Assembly: GCA_005884765.1 (NCBI GenBank)
Contig: VAZV01000141.1
Span: forward strand, 18,401-82,400
Direction: 5' to 3'
DNA: 64,000 bases
From: Alphaproteobacteria bacterium
GTDB lineage: Bacteria; Pseudomonadota; Alphaproteobacteria; Rhizobiales; Xanthobacteraceae
Below, in pieces: positions 24,902 through 33,982 of the stretch (position 1 is its first letter; every line of letters begins with the position of its first letter). Position numbers and translations under genes: made by a program. Below the pieces are notes generated by a model. It was not told the DNA's origin. It was given only the letters and a program-made list of their open reading frames with translations, and made no database searches.

Positions 24902-25939
24902 ATGCGCACATTCCGAGGCGGCCTTTCGATCGGGCTCGCGGTCGCTGTTCTGGTCGGGGCTGCCGCCATCACCTATGAGCGCTACGACACGCGCACGTTG
25001 AAGCGGACGATCCGGCGCGGCGAAGTCTTCTGCGGCGTCAACACCGGCCTGCCCGGCTTCTCGATCCCCGATGACAAGGGCAACTGGACCGGCTTCGATG
25101 TCGATTTCTGCCGCGCGGTCGCGGCCGCCATCTTCGACGATCCGAAGCGGGCGAAGTTCATCCCGCTTGATGCCAACGAACGCTTCAAGGAATTGCAGAG
25201 CCGCAAGGTCGACATCCTGTCCCGCAATTCGACCTGGAGCATGTCGCGCGAGGAAAATTACGATCTCTATTTCCCGGCGGTGGCCTATTACGACGGCCAG
25301 GGCTTCATGCTGCCGCGCGCGCGCAACATCGATTCCGCGCTCGATCTCAACAACAGCAAGATATGCGTGCAAGAGGCGACGACGACGCAGCTCAATCTCG
25401 CCGACTACTTCCGCGCCAACAACATGAAATTCGAGGAGATGAAGTTTGCCAAGCTGGACGAGGTCTTCAAGGCCTATGAGTCCGGCAAATGCGACACCTT
25501 CACCGCCGACGTCTCCCAGCTCTACGCGTTGCGGCTGAACCTTTCAAAACCCGACGATCACGTCATCCTGCCCGACGTCATCTCCAAGGAGCCGCTGGCG
25601 CCGGTGGTGCGCCAGCGCGACGACGACTGGATGATGATCGTGAAATGGACGCTGTATGCGATGATCAATGCCGAGGAGCTCGGCGTCACCTCGCAGAACA
25701 TCGACGAGGCGCTGAAATCGAAGAAGCCCGACGTGATGCGGCTGGTCGGCACCGCAGGCAGCTATGGCGAGGATCTTGGGCTGACCAAGGACTGGGCTGT
25801 GCGCATCATCCGCCATGTCGGCAATTATGGCGAGGTCTACGACCGCAACGTCGGCGCAGGCTCGAAGCTCCACATCCCCCGCGGCCTCAACCAGCTCTGG
25901 AGCGCCGGCGGCATCCAGTACGCCCCACCGATCCGGTAG
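24902..25939 (+). CDS. Amino-acid ABC transporter binding protein, AapJ-like (orphan)
   Basis: 345-residue periplasmic binding protein of the general L-amino-acid (AapJ/BztA) type: signal segment (GLSIGLAVAVLVGAAA), GEVFCGVNTGLPGFS, FDVDFCRAVAAAIF, DILSRNSTWSMSREE and the C-terminal GAGSKLHIPRGLNQLW stretch are characteristic. It would capture polar or branched amino acids. No permease or ATPase genes are adjacent, so it either shares the membrane parts of another Aap system or has another role. Confidence 0.92.
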   Translation: MRTFRGGLSIGLAVAVLVGAAAITYERYDTRTLKRTIRRGEVFCGVNTGLPGFSIPDDKGNWTGFDVDFCRAVAAAIFDDPKRAKFIPLDANERFKELQSRKVDILSRNSTWSMSREENYDLYFPAVAYYDGQGFMLPRARNIDSALDLNNSKICVQEATTTQLNLADYFRANNMKFEEMKFAKLDEVFKAYESGKCDTFTADVSQLYALRLNLSKPDDHVILPDVISKEPLAPVVRQRDDDWMMIVKWTLYAMINAEELGVTSQNIDEALKSKKPDVMRLVGTAGSYGEDLGLTKDWAVRIIRHVGNYGEVYDRNVGAGSKLHIPRGLNQLWSAGGIQYAPPIR

Positions 25940-25966
25940 GGCTCTGCAAACTCGCCGTACACACAA

Positions 25967-26073
25967 GTCGTCATCACCCGCGAAAGCGGGTGATCCAGTA
26001 CGCTGCGGCTTCACGGTTCAATCACATCTGTCTCTGGAATACTGGATCGCCCGGTCAAGCCGGGCGATGACAT
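25967..26073. repeat. Palindromic intergenic repeat (GTCATCACCCGC family)
   Basis: CGTCATCACCCGC...GCGGGTGATCCAGTA at one end and TACTGGATCGCCCG...CGGGCGATGACA at the other form inverted ends able to fold as one long hairpin. It fills the space between the convergent AapJ-like and acyl-CoA dehydrogenase genes. Confidence 0.75.
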
Positions 26074-26103
26074 CCACTTATGATGCTGTCGGCGCACGTA
26101 GTC

Positions 26104-27243
26104 TCAATAATTCTTCATCCGCGCCAACTGGTCGGCGTGGAAATTGGCGTCGCCGAACAACTCCTGGCACACCCGCGCACGCTTCATGAAGAAGCCGATA
26201 TCGAACTGGTCGGTCATGCCCATGCCGCCGTGCATTTGCACGCCCTCCTGCACCGCAAGCGTCGCGGTCGAGCCCGCGCGGGCTTTGGCGACCGCGACAG
26301 CCGCGCCGGCGCCGTCAACATTGGCATCCAGCGTCTGCAATGCCTTCAATACTGCGGCGCGGGTGATCTCGATCTCGATGTAGAGCTGGGCGGCGCGATG
26401 CTGCAGCGCCTGGAATTCACCGATCGCCTTGCCGAACTGCTTGCGCTCCTTGAGATAGTTCACGGTGCGTCCGAACACCTCTTCGCTCAAGCCGACCATT
26501 TCCGAGGCGACGGCGCCGCGGCCGATATTGAGAACGCCTTCCAGGAGGTGATATCCCTGGTCGACTTCGCCGAGCACATGATCGGCATTGACCTCGACAT
26601 TGTCGAAGTTGATGCGCGCCGCGTTGTGCGAGTCCACCATCGCGGTGCGCTCGGTCGCGACGCCCTTGGCCTTGGGATCGACCAGGAACAGCGTCAGCCC
26701 GTCGCGCTCGCCGGGGCCGCCCGCGCTGCGCGCCGCCACGATCAGAAGATCGGCCGTGTGGCCGTCGACCACAAAGGCCTTGGCGCCATTGAGCTTGAAG
26801 CCGTTGCCGGATCGCTTGGCCTGCAGGCCGGTTTGCAGCGGGCGATGCTTGGCGCCCTCGTCGACCGCGAATGCTGCCAGCAGCGAGCCGTCGGAAATCT
26901 TCGGCAGATGCTGAGATTTTTGCGCGGTGCTGCCGCCCCGCGACAGCGCGGACGCCGCAACAATCGCCGTCGACAGGAACGGCGACGGCATCAGCGTGCG
27001 GCCAATCTCTTCCATCACCACGCCGGCCTCGACGCAGCCAAGCGCGCTGCCGCCAAAATCCTCCGGCACCAATAATCCCGTAAAACCCATCTCGGCAAAC
27101 GCCTTCCAGAGCTCGCGGGAAAATCCGGTGGCGTCCTTGCTGTCGCGCAGCTGCCGCAGATGCGATACCGGCGCTTTGTCGCTGATGAGGCCGCGCGCGC
27201 TGTCGCGCAGCATGGATTGTTCTTCGGTGAGGATGAGGGCCAT
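26104..27243 (-). CDS. Acyl-CoA dehydrogenase family protein
   Basis: 379-residue FAD-dependent acyl-CoA dehydrogenase-fold protein. N-terminal helical domain (MALILTEEQSML), a middle beta domain with AFVVDGHTADLLIVAA, and a C-terminal helical domain with GRTVNYLKERKQFGKAIGEFQ and VQMHGGMGMTDQFDIG. It would introduce a 2,3 double bond into an acyl-CoA, with electrons passed to ETF. ATG at 27243 is the natural start. Arranged in tandem with a second member upstream, a pairing often seen for heteromeric enzymes acting on steroid or aromatic side-chain CoA esters; that role is inference. Confidence 0.9.
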   Translation of the reverse strand: MALILTEEQSMLRDSARGLISDKAPVSHLRQLRDSKDATGFSRELWKAFAEMGFTGLLVPEDFGGSALGCVEAGVVMEEIGRTLMPSPFLSTAIVAASALSRGGSTAQKSQHLPKISDGSLLAAFAVDEGAKHRPLQTGLQAKRSGNGFKLNGAKAFVVDGHTADLLIVAARSAGGPGERDGLTLFLVDPKAKGVATERTAMVDSHNAARINFDNVEVNADHVLGEVDQGYHLLEGVLNIGRGAVASEMVGLSEEVFGRTVNYLKERKQFGKAIGEFQALQHRAAQLYIEIEITRAAVLKALQTLDANVDGAGAAVAVAKARAGSTATLAVQEGVQMHGGMGMTDQFDIGFFMKRARVCQELFGDANFHADQLARMKNY

Positions 27244-27296
27244 GGGGGCAGGTTCCGGTAGCGCTAGTGTTAATCGACTGACTGAGCTAGTTGAAG

Positions 27297-27386
27297 TCGT
27301 CATGCCCGGGCTTGACCCGGGCATCCACGTTCTTGGTCAAGAAAAGAAAGACGTGGATGGCCGGGACAAGCCCGGCCATGACGGTG
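27297..27386. repeat. Palindromic repeat between two acyl-CoA dehydrogenase genes
   Basis: GTCATGCCCGGGCTTGACCCGGGCATCCACG at the left is mirrored by CGTGGATGGCCGGG...CCCGGCCATGAC at the right, with a short AAGAAAAGAAAG centre. Nested hairpins are possible at each end and across the element. It separates two genes that otherwise look like one operon. Confidence 0.75.
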
Positions 27387-27393
27387 TGAGAAA

Positions 27394-28578
27394 TTAGCCC
27401 CCCGGCAAATCGAGAATGCGTTTTGCCACGATGCCGAGCATCACTTCTGAGGTGCCGCCCTCGATCGAGTTGGCCTTGGTACGCAGCCAGGCGCGCGGCC
27501 GGGCGCCGCCTTTCGAGCGTTCGCTTTCCCATTCCAGCGCGTCGATACCGCCCGCCGACATCAGGATTTCGTAACGGCGCTTGTTGAGCTCGGTGCCGTA
27601 ATACTTCATCGCCGAGGAAAACGCCGGATGCGATTGGCCCGCCTTGGCCAGATCGACCGCGCGCTCGGCAGCGGCGGCGAGCGCCGCCTCATCGATCTCG
27701 AAGGCCGCGATCTGGCCACGCAGTATCGGGTCCTCGAGCCGGCCCTGCTCGTCGTGGCCTACAGAGTCGGCGGCGACCTGGCCGAGCGGCCGGCCGACGC
27801 CGCGCTCGCCCATGCCGGAGATCATCGCCCGCTCGTGCTGCAACAAGTATTTCGCGACATCCCAGCCGCGGTTGACGGTGCCGACCACATGCGACTTCGG
27901 CACGCGGACGTTGTCGAAGAAGGTTTCGCAGAACGGCGAGCGGCCGGAGATCAGGAGGATCGGCTTGGTCGAGACGCCCTTTGAGGCCATGTCGAACAGG
28001 ATAAAGCTGATGCCATCATGCTTCTTGGCCTTGGGGTCGGTGCGCACCAGGCAAAAAATCCAGTCCGCGTAGTTCGCATACGAGGTCCAGACCTTCTGGC
28101 CGTTGATGATGAAATCGCCGCCGTCGGTTTCGGCGCGGGTTTGCAGCGATGCGAGGTCGGAGCCCGCATTCGGCTCCGAATAGCCCTGGCACCAGCGAAT
28201 GAGGCCAGCGGTGATCTTCGGCAGATGCTCTTTCTTCTGCGCCTCGGTGCCGTATTTCAAAAGCGCCGGCCCGAGCATGGAGATGCCGAACGAAGCGAGC
28301 GGCGCCCGCGCGCCGATCGCCGCCATCTCCTGGCGCACGATCTTGGCTTCCTCGCCATCAAGTCCGCCGCCGCCATATTCCTGCGGCCAATGCGGCACCG
28401 TCCAGCCTTTGTCACGCATGCGCTCGAACCAGACGCGCTGCGCCTCGGAGGAGAACCTTGCGTTGCGGCCGCCCCAGAACGTGTCTTCTTCCGAAGTCAT
28501 GGGCTTGCGCATTTCCGGCGGGCAATTGGCCTCCAGCCAGGCGCGGGTTTCGCGGCGAAACTTTTCCAGATCGGACAT
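27394..28578 (-). CDS. Acyl-CoA dehydrogenase
   Basis: 394-residue acyl-CoA dehydrogenase with GYSEPNAGSDLASLQTRA (flavin-binding loop), GQKVWTSYANYADW, and the C-terminal NSIEGGTSEVMLGIVAKRIL segment. The pattern of IEGGTSE is typical of FadE-type enzymes. ATG at 28578 (MSDLEKFRRE) is the start; the longer frame runs past it without family sequence. First gene of the pair, divergent from the CMD-family gene. Confidence 0.93.
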   Translation of the reverse strand: MSDLEKFRRETRAWLEANCPPEMRKPMTSEEDTFWGGRNARFSSEAQRVWFERMRDKGWTVPHWPQEYGGGGLDGEEAKIVRQEMAAIGARAPLASFGISMLGPALLKYGTEAQKKEHLPKITAGLIRWCQGYSEPNAGSDLASLQTRAETDGGDFIINGQKVWTSYANYADWIFCLVRTDPKAKKHDGISFILFDMASKGVSTKPILLISGRSPFCETFFDNVRVPKSHVVGTVNRGWDVAKYLLQHERAMISGMGERGVGRPLGQVAADSVGHDEQGRLEDPILRGQIAAFEIDEAALAAAAERAVDLAKAGQSHPAFSSAMKYYGTELNKRRYEILMSAGGIDALEWESERSKGGARPRAWLRTKANSIEGGTSEVMLGIVAKRILDLPGG

Positions 28579-28739
28579 GACGCGTTTCCATTGTAAAGAT
28601 CGTTGCATCGACCATAGCCCGTGGGAAACGGAATTCAATACGTCTGGCGGCCGCGCCATGCGGCGGTAGCGGTGGCCTCGGCGCGCGATCGGGTGTATCG
28701 CCTTGAGCCGTAACACTTGAAAGAACAGAGGAAACGGAA

Positions 28740-29285
28740 ATGCGCCTGAAGTTACTTTCGCCTGGCGAAATGAGCGCGGACCAAAAACAAACCTACGACG
28801 AGGCGATCGCCGGCAAGCGTGGCGCGCCGCCACCGCCGATGATGGCCTGGCTCAATAGCCCGGAAATGGCGCGGCATGCCACGCGTCTCGGCGGTTTCCT
28901 GCGCTTTGATACGATATTCCCGGCGAAGCTTTCGGAGATCGCAATCCTGGTCACGGCGCGGCACTGGACCTCGCATTACGAATGGTACGCGCATAAGCGG
29001 CTGGCGCTGAAGGCCGGCCTCGATCCCACCATCATCGACGACATCCGCGACCGCCGCACGCCCCAATTCGACGATCCCAAGGCGAAGATGATCTACGATG
29101 TCGCCAAGTCGCTGCATGAAGGCCACGGCGTCGCCAAGCGCCTGTACGACGAGGCGGTGAACGTGCTGAGCGAACGCGGCATTGTCGAGGTCATCGGCCT
29201 GTGCGGCTATTACACGATGGTGTCGATGACGCTGAACACCTTTGAGTTCGGCTTGCCGGAAGGGCAAATATCCGAGCTTGCGTGA
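28740..29285 (+). CDS. Carboxymuconolactone decarboxylase/AhpD-family protein
   Basis: 181-residue all-helical CMD-fold protein. The central motif reads TARHWTSHYEWYAH: the family Glu and His are present but both cysteines of the AhpD CxxC redox motif are absent, so a peroxidase-partner role is unlikely and a lyase/decarboxylase-like role more plausible. RBS AGAGGAAACGG precedes ATG 28740. It is divergent from the acyl-CoA dehydrogenases and 150 bases upstream of a VOC protein, suggesting a catabolic locus of unknown substrate. Confidence 0.85.
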   Translation: MRLKLLSPGEMSADQKQTYDEAIAGKRGAPPPPMMAWLNSPEMARHATRLGGFLRFDTIFPAKLSEIAILVTARHWTSHYEWYAHKRLALKAGLDPTIIDDIRDRRTPQFDDPKAKMIYDVAKSLHEGHGVAKRLYDEAVNVLSERGIVEVIGLCGYYTMVSMTLNTFEFGLPEGQISELA

Positions 29286-29322
29286 CTTTCCGAAACTCAG
29301 GGTTTCGCGGCGAGTGGTTCTT

Positions 29323-29413
29323 GTAGGGTAGCCAAAGCGAAGCGTGCCCACCATCTAAAGCCGGACTGTTCGTTCGGTGGGCACGGCGCGTGCGCGCCTT
29401 TGCCCGCCCTACG
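29323..29413. repeat. Palindromic repeat (GTAGGGTAGCCAAAGCG family)
   Basis: GTAGGGTAGCCAAAGCGAAG then CGTGCCCACC on the left faces GGTGGGCACG then GCGCGCCTTTGCCCGCCCTAC on the right, giving long complementary ends. It lies between the CMD-family and VOC-family genes. Confidence 0.75.
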
Positions 29414-29435
29414 GCTCATTTGAATGGAGCACTGC

Positions 29436-29930
29436 ATGCCCAACAATCCACCCGTCATTGCCGGTACAAGAATCGGGCATGTTCATCTCAAGGTCGCCGA
29501 TCTCGACCGCGCGCTTGGGTTTTATTGCGGCGTGCTCGGCTTCGAGCTGACACAACGGCTCAGCTCGGGTGCGGCGTTCATTTCGGCCGGCGGCTATCAC
29601 CACCACATTGGGCTCAACACCTGGGAGAGCAAAGGCGGCCGTCCGCCGCCGCCCGGCACCACTGGATTGTTTCACACCGCGATCCTTTATCCGACCCGCG
29701 CCTCGCTGGCGGACGCGCTGCATCGCGTCATCAGCGCCGGGATCGAGCTCGACGGCGCCAGTGACCACGGCGTCAGCGAGGCGCTCTATCTGCGCGATCC
29801 CGACGAAAATGGCGTCGAGCTCTACTGGGACCGCCCCGGGGAGCAATGGCCGCGCACGCCGGATGGCAAGCTCGCGATGTTCACGAAGCGGCTCGACCTT
29901 GAGGATTTGTTGCGGCAGCGAGAAGCGTGA
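29436..29930 (+). CDS. VOC-family (glyoxalase/extradiol dioxygenase-like) protein
   Basis: 164 residues forming a single glyoxalase/bleomycin-resistance/dioxygenase module pair. Likely metal ligands are His in GHVHLKVADLDRA, His in GLFHTAILYP and Glu in NGVELYWDRP, the standard catechol-2,3-dioxygenase-like layout. Cytoplasmic, divalent-metal enzyme of unknown substrate. ATG 29436 has GGAG 6 bases upstream; ATG 29424 is an in-frame alternative. Confidence 0.88.
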   Translation: MPNNPPVIAGTRIGHVHLKVADLDRALGFYCGVLGFELTQRLSSGAAFISAGGYHHHIGLNTWESKGGRPPPPGTTGLFHTAILYPTRASLADALHRVISAGIELDGASDHGVSEALYLRDPDENGVELYWDRPGEQWPRTPDGKLAMFTKRLDLEDLLRQREA

Positions 29931-29936
29931 TCCTGT

Positions 29937-30055
29937 CGTCATTGCGAGGAGCCAACGGGTCGCGCGAATGCGCGCCCGATGACAGGGCTCCGCGACGAAG
30001 CAATCCGGTCTTTTTCCCGGCTAAGCTGGATTGCTTCGCTGCGCTCGCAATGACG
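29937..30055. repeat. Palindromic repeat overlapping the end of an MFS gene
   Basis: CGTCATTGCGAG at 29937-29948 pairs with CTCGCAATGACG at 30044-30055; inside, CGAAGCAATCC / GGATTGCTTCG form a second pair. The - strand MFS gene ends inside this element, so its last ten or so residues (SLRAQRSNPA) and stop codon are repeat-encoded. Confidence 0.85.
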
Positions 30056-31265
30056 GTTGCAGCATGATCAGCACGGCGGCGGTTAGCTCCAGTGCGATGC
30101 ACCCGTAAAACGGCAGCGAATAGCTCCCGGATACATCGCGCAGCAGGCCAATGACGCCGGGGCCGAACGCATAGGTGACCTGGTTGATCGCCGTGATCAG
30201 GCTGATCAAGACGCCGAACGAGCGCGGATCGAACTCGCGCTGCACGATCAGGGACGGCAGCGTGATCAGATTGCCGACGGAAAACCCGAACAGCGCGCAG
30301 GCTGCGATGAGCAGCGTATCGTTGCGTGAATTGATGAGGATCAAGAGCGCCACCGCCTGGCTTGCGAACGAGATCGCGGAGGCCAGCCGCTGGTTGAGCC
30401 GGTCGATCACGGTCGAGAACAGCACACGTCCGGCCATCGCCATCGCCGTCAGTAGCGCGACCGCGGTTGCCGCGTGCTGGCGGCCGATCACCGGATCGAG
30501 GAATGCGATCAGGTGGACGATGAAACCCACTTGTGCAAACAGCACCAGCGCGAATGCAATCGATACACTCAGGAATGCGACGTCACGCAGGGCCAGCGCC
30601 CGCACCTTTGACGCGGGCAACGCTTCCGTTGCGGCCAGCTCCGCCACCGTGCCGCCGCGGGTCGGCGGCCGGCCGACAAAAACAACAACGATGGGGATCG
30701 TCAGCACGAGCATCGTCACCGCCGCAACGATCATCGCGCTGGAAAATCCGAAGCTGCCGATGGCAGCCACCAATAGCGGCACGCCGACGATGCCGCCGAA
30801 GCTCGCGCCGTTGAGCGCCAGGCTGATCGCCATGCCGCGCTTCTGATCGAACCAAAGGCCGAGCGTATTGGTGATGATGGCAAGGCTGGTGCCGGCCCAG
30901 CCGAATGCGAGCAGCGCGTCGGCGAGGTAGAGCTGCCAGGGTGCGGTGACCTGGCCGAACATGACGGCGGCCGCGGCCGTTGCCGATATGCCGCCGAGCA
31001 GGCAGTTGCGCGGACCGAAGGCCCGCACCGCTTCGTTGACAAAGGCGACGATCAGCGCGCCGAACAGATAGAAGAACGTCGTTCCTGACGAGATCAGCGA
31101 CGCCGGCCAGCCGTGCAGGCGGTGCAATTCGGCGACGTAGACGCTTTGGCCGTAGAAGCCGAACCCCCAGCCGAACGTCGCCACCAGGAAACAGACCGCA
31201 ACGATGCGCCAGCCGCCGTAGCGGACGGACGTTTCATCGATCGTCGTATGGATGGATGCGTCCAT
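30021..31265 (-). CDS. MFS transporter
   Basis: 414-residue inner-membrane carrier with 12 predicted helices (GFGFYGQSVYVAELHRLHG near the N-terminus, LGLWFDQKRGMAISLALNGASFGG after helix 4). The pattern resembles monocarboxylate/oxalate-type MFS proteins. Direction and substrate are unknown. The C-terminal residues SLRAQRSNPA come from a palindromic repeat that supplies the stop codon, so the native C-terminus has been replaced or extended. A second MFS gene lies 84 bases upstream on the same strand. Confidence 0.88.
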   Translation of the reverse strand: MDASIHTTIDETSVRYGGWRIVAVCFLVATFGWGFGFYGQSVYVAELHRLHGWPASLISSGTTFFYLFGALIVAFVNEAVRAFGPRNCLLGGISATAAAAVMFGQVTAPWQLYLADALLAFGWAGTSLAIITNTLGLWFDQKRGMAISLALNGASFGGIVGVPLLVAAIGSFGFSSAMIVAAVTMLVLTIPIVVVFVGRPPTRGGTVAELAATEALPASKVRALALRDVAFLSVSIAFALVLFAQVGFIVHLIAFLDPVIGRQHAATAVALLTAMAMAGRVLFSTVIDRLNQRLASAISFASQAVALLILINSRNDTLLIAACALFGFSVGNLITLPSLIVQREFDPRSFGVLISLITAINQVTYAFGPGVIGLLRDVSGSYSLPFYGCIALELTAAVLIMLQPSLRAQRSNPA

Positions 31266-31349
31266 GCAGGCGGGATTCTAACAGGCAGGGTATCGCAAAA
31301 GCTTCGATCGTTGCCGAAGTATCCTTCCGGTCATGCTTCACCGGATCGA

Positions 31350-32600
31350 TCAAATGCCATGGTCGGGAAATTCGTCCACCGCCGGCAAGCTGGCGCGCCG
31401 TTTGGCGAACGATGCTAACGACAGCACGGCGAGCCCCAACAGCACCGGGGGAAACACCACCATGTTGACCGCCGACCAGCCATAATTCGCCAGCAACTGG
31501 CCCGATGCGAACGATCCGACCGCCATCATCCCGAACACCAGGAAATCGTTGAAAGCCTGCACCTTGTTGCGCTCCTGCGGCAGATGCGTTTCCAAGACCA
31601 GCGCGGAAGCGCCGACAAAGCCGAAATTCCAACCCACCCCGAGCACCATCAGGGTTGCCCAAAAATGCACCGCGGTTGTTCCCGACAGGCCGATCGTAGC
31701 GCCGACCGCCTCCAGCGACAGCCCAACGGCGACGATGCGAGGTGCGCCAAAACGCGCAATCAGCGCGCCGGTAAAGAAGCTCGGCCCATACATCGCGACG
31801 ATGTGCCATTGAATGCCGAAATTGGAATCGCTGACGGAAAGCCCGCACATCTTCATCGCCAGCGGCGCCGAAGTCATGACCAGGTTCATCATCGGATAGG
31901 CGATGACGCCGCATAGCGCGGCTGCGATGAAGCGCGGCTGCCGCGCGATCTCAAACAGCGGGCGACCGCCGTGCAGATCGGACGCCGCGGGCTTGGGCGC
32001 GTCGATGCCGGACACCACGACCATCGCCACCAGCGCAACGGCCGCCTGCACCACGAAGCTGAATGCGAACAGATAAGGCGACCAGACATCCATCGTCCAT
32101 TGCACGAGCTGCGGACCGAGCACGCCCGCGAACACGCCGCCCGCCATCACCCATGACACGGCCTTCGGCCGATACGCGACACTGGCGCCGTCGGCCGCAG
32201 CAAAGCGATAGGATTGCGACACCGCGCCATAGAGGCCGCCGAGGAAGGTCGCGCCGCAGAACAGCCAAAAAGAAGCATGCAGGATGGCAAACGATCCGAG
32301 CAACCCGGTCAGCATCCCGCAGCCGGTGCCGATGATGAAGGCGGTGCGGCGGCCATAGGTGCGCGAGATCGCGCCGGTTGGCAACGTTCCGCTGGCCAAG
32401 CCCAGCACATACATCGAGAGCGGCACGGTCGCGAGCGAGATGCTGGGCGCCAGTGTTGCGCCGACGATCGAGCCGGTGGCGAAAATCACCGCCGAGTTCG
32501 CGCCGGTAAGCGCCTGCGCCGCCGCAAGCCGCACGACATTGGATCGCACGCGGGAATCGTCTGCGATTTCGCAGGTATCAGTCACGTCGATCATCGGCAC
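31350..32600 (-). CDS. MFS transporter
   Basis: 416-residue carrier with 12 hydrophobic segments; the loop after helix 2 has GAISRTYGRRTAF, the usual MFS G-x-x-x-[DN]-x-x-G-R-[RK] type motif in variant form. N-terminal tail of about 20 polar residues. Substrate unknown. ATG 32600 used, with ATG 32594 as alternative. Same direction as the preceding MFS gene and probably cotranscribed. I cannot assign a transport class beyond MFS. Confidence 0.88.
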   Translation of the reverse strand: MPMIDVTDTCEIADDSRVRSNVVRLAAAQALTGANSAVIFATGSIVGATLAPSISLATVPLSMYVLGLASGTLPTGAISRTYGRRTAFIIGTGCGMLTGLLGSFAILHASFWLFCGATFLGGLYGAVSQSYRFAAADGASVAYRPKAVSWVMAGGVFAGVLGPQLVQWTMDVWSPYLFAFSFVVQAAVALVAMVVVSGIDAPKPAASDLHGGRPLFEIARQPRFIAAALCGVIAYPMMNLVMTSAPLAMKMCGLSVSDSNFGIQWHIVAMYGPSFFTGALIARFGAPRIVAVGLSLEAVGATIGLSGTTAVHFWATLMVLGVGWNFGFVGASALVLETHLPQERNKVQAFNDFLVFGMMAVGSFASGQLLANYGWSAVNMVVFPPVLLGLAVLSLASFAKRRASLPAVDEFPDHGI

Positions 32601-32705
32601 TTCCGCCCGCGAGCCCCATCGGGCTTATTGATTCGCCGCACTATGAAGAGATCACGCGCGTCGATCAACCAGCGCAAGCGGGCGCGGGCTATGCGCTCAG
32701 GTCAT

Positions 32706-33386
32706 CTATATTTTCGATCGTTCGAAGATCAGGATGAGGTTATTGGCGGGCATTTCCACGATCTCGCACAATGCCAGCCCGGCGCGCTCAGCCAGCTTCT
32801 CGAGATCGGCGATATCGCGCACGCCCCATTCGCCATCCTGCGCGCGCAGGCTCGTGTCGAACACGGCATTGCTGAGCGCGGTGTGCTTGCCGTCGCGCTT
32901 GAACGGGCCGTACAAATAAAGCCGACCGCCGGCGCGCAGGTAATTTCCGGCGCCGGCAAATAGACCCTCCGCGACGCGCCACGGCGCGATATGGATGACA
33001 TTGGCGCAGAACACCGCCAGCAGCTTTGCAGGCCCGCTGCCGTCCTGCATCTGGCGGCACCAGGTCGGATCGGACAGATCGATCCGCAGCGGCGGGCGGA
33101 TATTCGGCAGGCCCGCGTGCTTGCGCCATGCTGCGATGCTTTTGAGATGCGCCTCGTTGAGATCGCTCGGCCACCAGACGATGTCGGGCGAGTGACGGGC
33201 GAAATAGACGATATGCTGCCCGGTGCCGCTGCCGGTCTCCACCACGTCGCCGGTTTGACCCACCAGGAATTTCCGCAACACCGCCCAGATCGGTGCATGG
33301 TTGCGGTGGAATGCGGCTGCGTCGAGACGGCCGTCCGCCTCGACCGGCCGGCCATCCTTGCCGAATTCGACGACATATTCAGCCAC
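32706..33386 (-). CDS. DUF938 class I SAM-dependent methyltransferase
   Basis: 226-residue protein with the SAM-binding motif VVETGSGTGQHIVYFA and the DUF938 features FHRNHAPIW at the N-terminus and VFCANVIHIAPW in the middle. Start GTG at 33386 has a strong GGAGGGAG ribosome-binding site 5 bases upstream, clearly better than the longer frame to 33506. Substrate of DUF938 proteins is not established to my knowledge. Divergent from the sox cluster. Confidence 0.9.
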   Translation of the reverse strand: MAEYVVEFGKDGRPVEADGRLDAAAFHRNHAPIWAVLRKFLVGQTGDVVETGSGTGQHIVYFARHSPDIVWWPSDLNEAHLKSIAAWRKHAGLPNIRPPLRIDLSDPTWCRQMQDGSGPAKLLAVFCANVIHIAPWRVAEGLFAGAGNYLRAGGRLYLYGPFKRDGKHTALSNAVFDTSLRAQDGEWGVRDIADLEKLAERAGLALCEIVEMPANNLILIFERSKI

Positions 33387-33600
33387 GGTCTCCCTCCGTA
33401 GTCTACAGCCGAAGCTTAGCCGGAAAGCCGCAAATGCGGAACAACCAGCCGCTTTTTCGGGTGCGCCGCAAGACTGCATCTGGCCGCATTTTGCTGCGCC
33501 GAACATCCAGATTGCCAGCCGATGGCCTTTGTGCTTTTGACCACCTATATTCGATCACCGAAAGAACGTCCGGGAAAACCCTTTGATCGCCATTCCCTCC

Positions 33601-33942
33601 ATGAGGCCGATCCTTATTCTCGCACTGCTGGCCGGTGCTGCCGTGTCCACGCCTCCTGCTCGCGCGCAATCGGCCGCCGCAGAAGGACAAAAGATCGCCT
33701 TCGATCGCGGCAAGGGCAATTGCCTGACCTGTCATGATATCAGGGGGGGCGACCTGCCCGGCACGATCGGACCGCAGCTCAAGGACATCAAGAGCAAATA
33801 TCCTGACCGCAACGATCTCGTCGCCATCGTTACGGATGAAACCAAGCGTAATCCGCAGACGGTGATGCCGCCGTTCGGACGAAACCGGATTCTGAGCGAA
33901 CAGGAGATCAACGCGGTAGTGGATTTCCTGCAAACACTTTGA
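33601..33942 (+). CDS. soxX: SoxX, monohaem cytochrome c of thiosulfate oxidation
   Basis: 113-residue periplasmic c-type cytochrome: signal peptide (RPILILALLAGAAV, cleavage after ARAQ), haem site CLTCH and distal Met in TVMPPFG. With SoxA it oxidatively attaches thiosulfate to the SoxY carrier. First gene of the cluster. ATG 33601 is chosen for the signal peptide; TTG 33583 is in frame. No soxR or other regulator is adjacent. Confidence 0.93.
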   Translation: MRPILILALLAGAAVSTPPARAQSAAAEGQKIAFDRGKGNCLTCHDIRGGDLPGTIGPQLKDIKSKYPDRNDLVAIVTDETKRNPQTVMPPFGRNRILSEQEINAVVDFLQTL

Positions 33943-33982
33943 CGCGCCATGATGACGACGCGCTTTTTCTGGAGAGTTTTAG

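Noticed and set aside
28740..29285. Possible AhpD-type peroxidase partner
   Set aside because: Both cysteines of the CxxC redox site are absent, so only the broader CMD fold is claimed.
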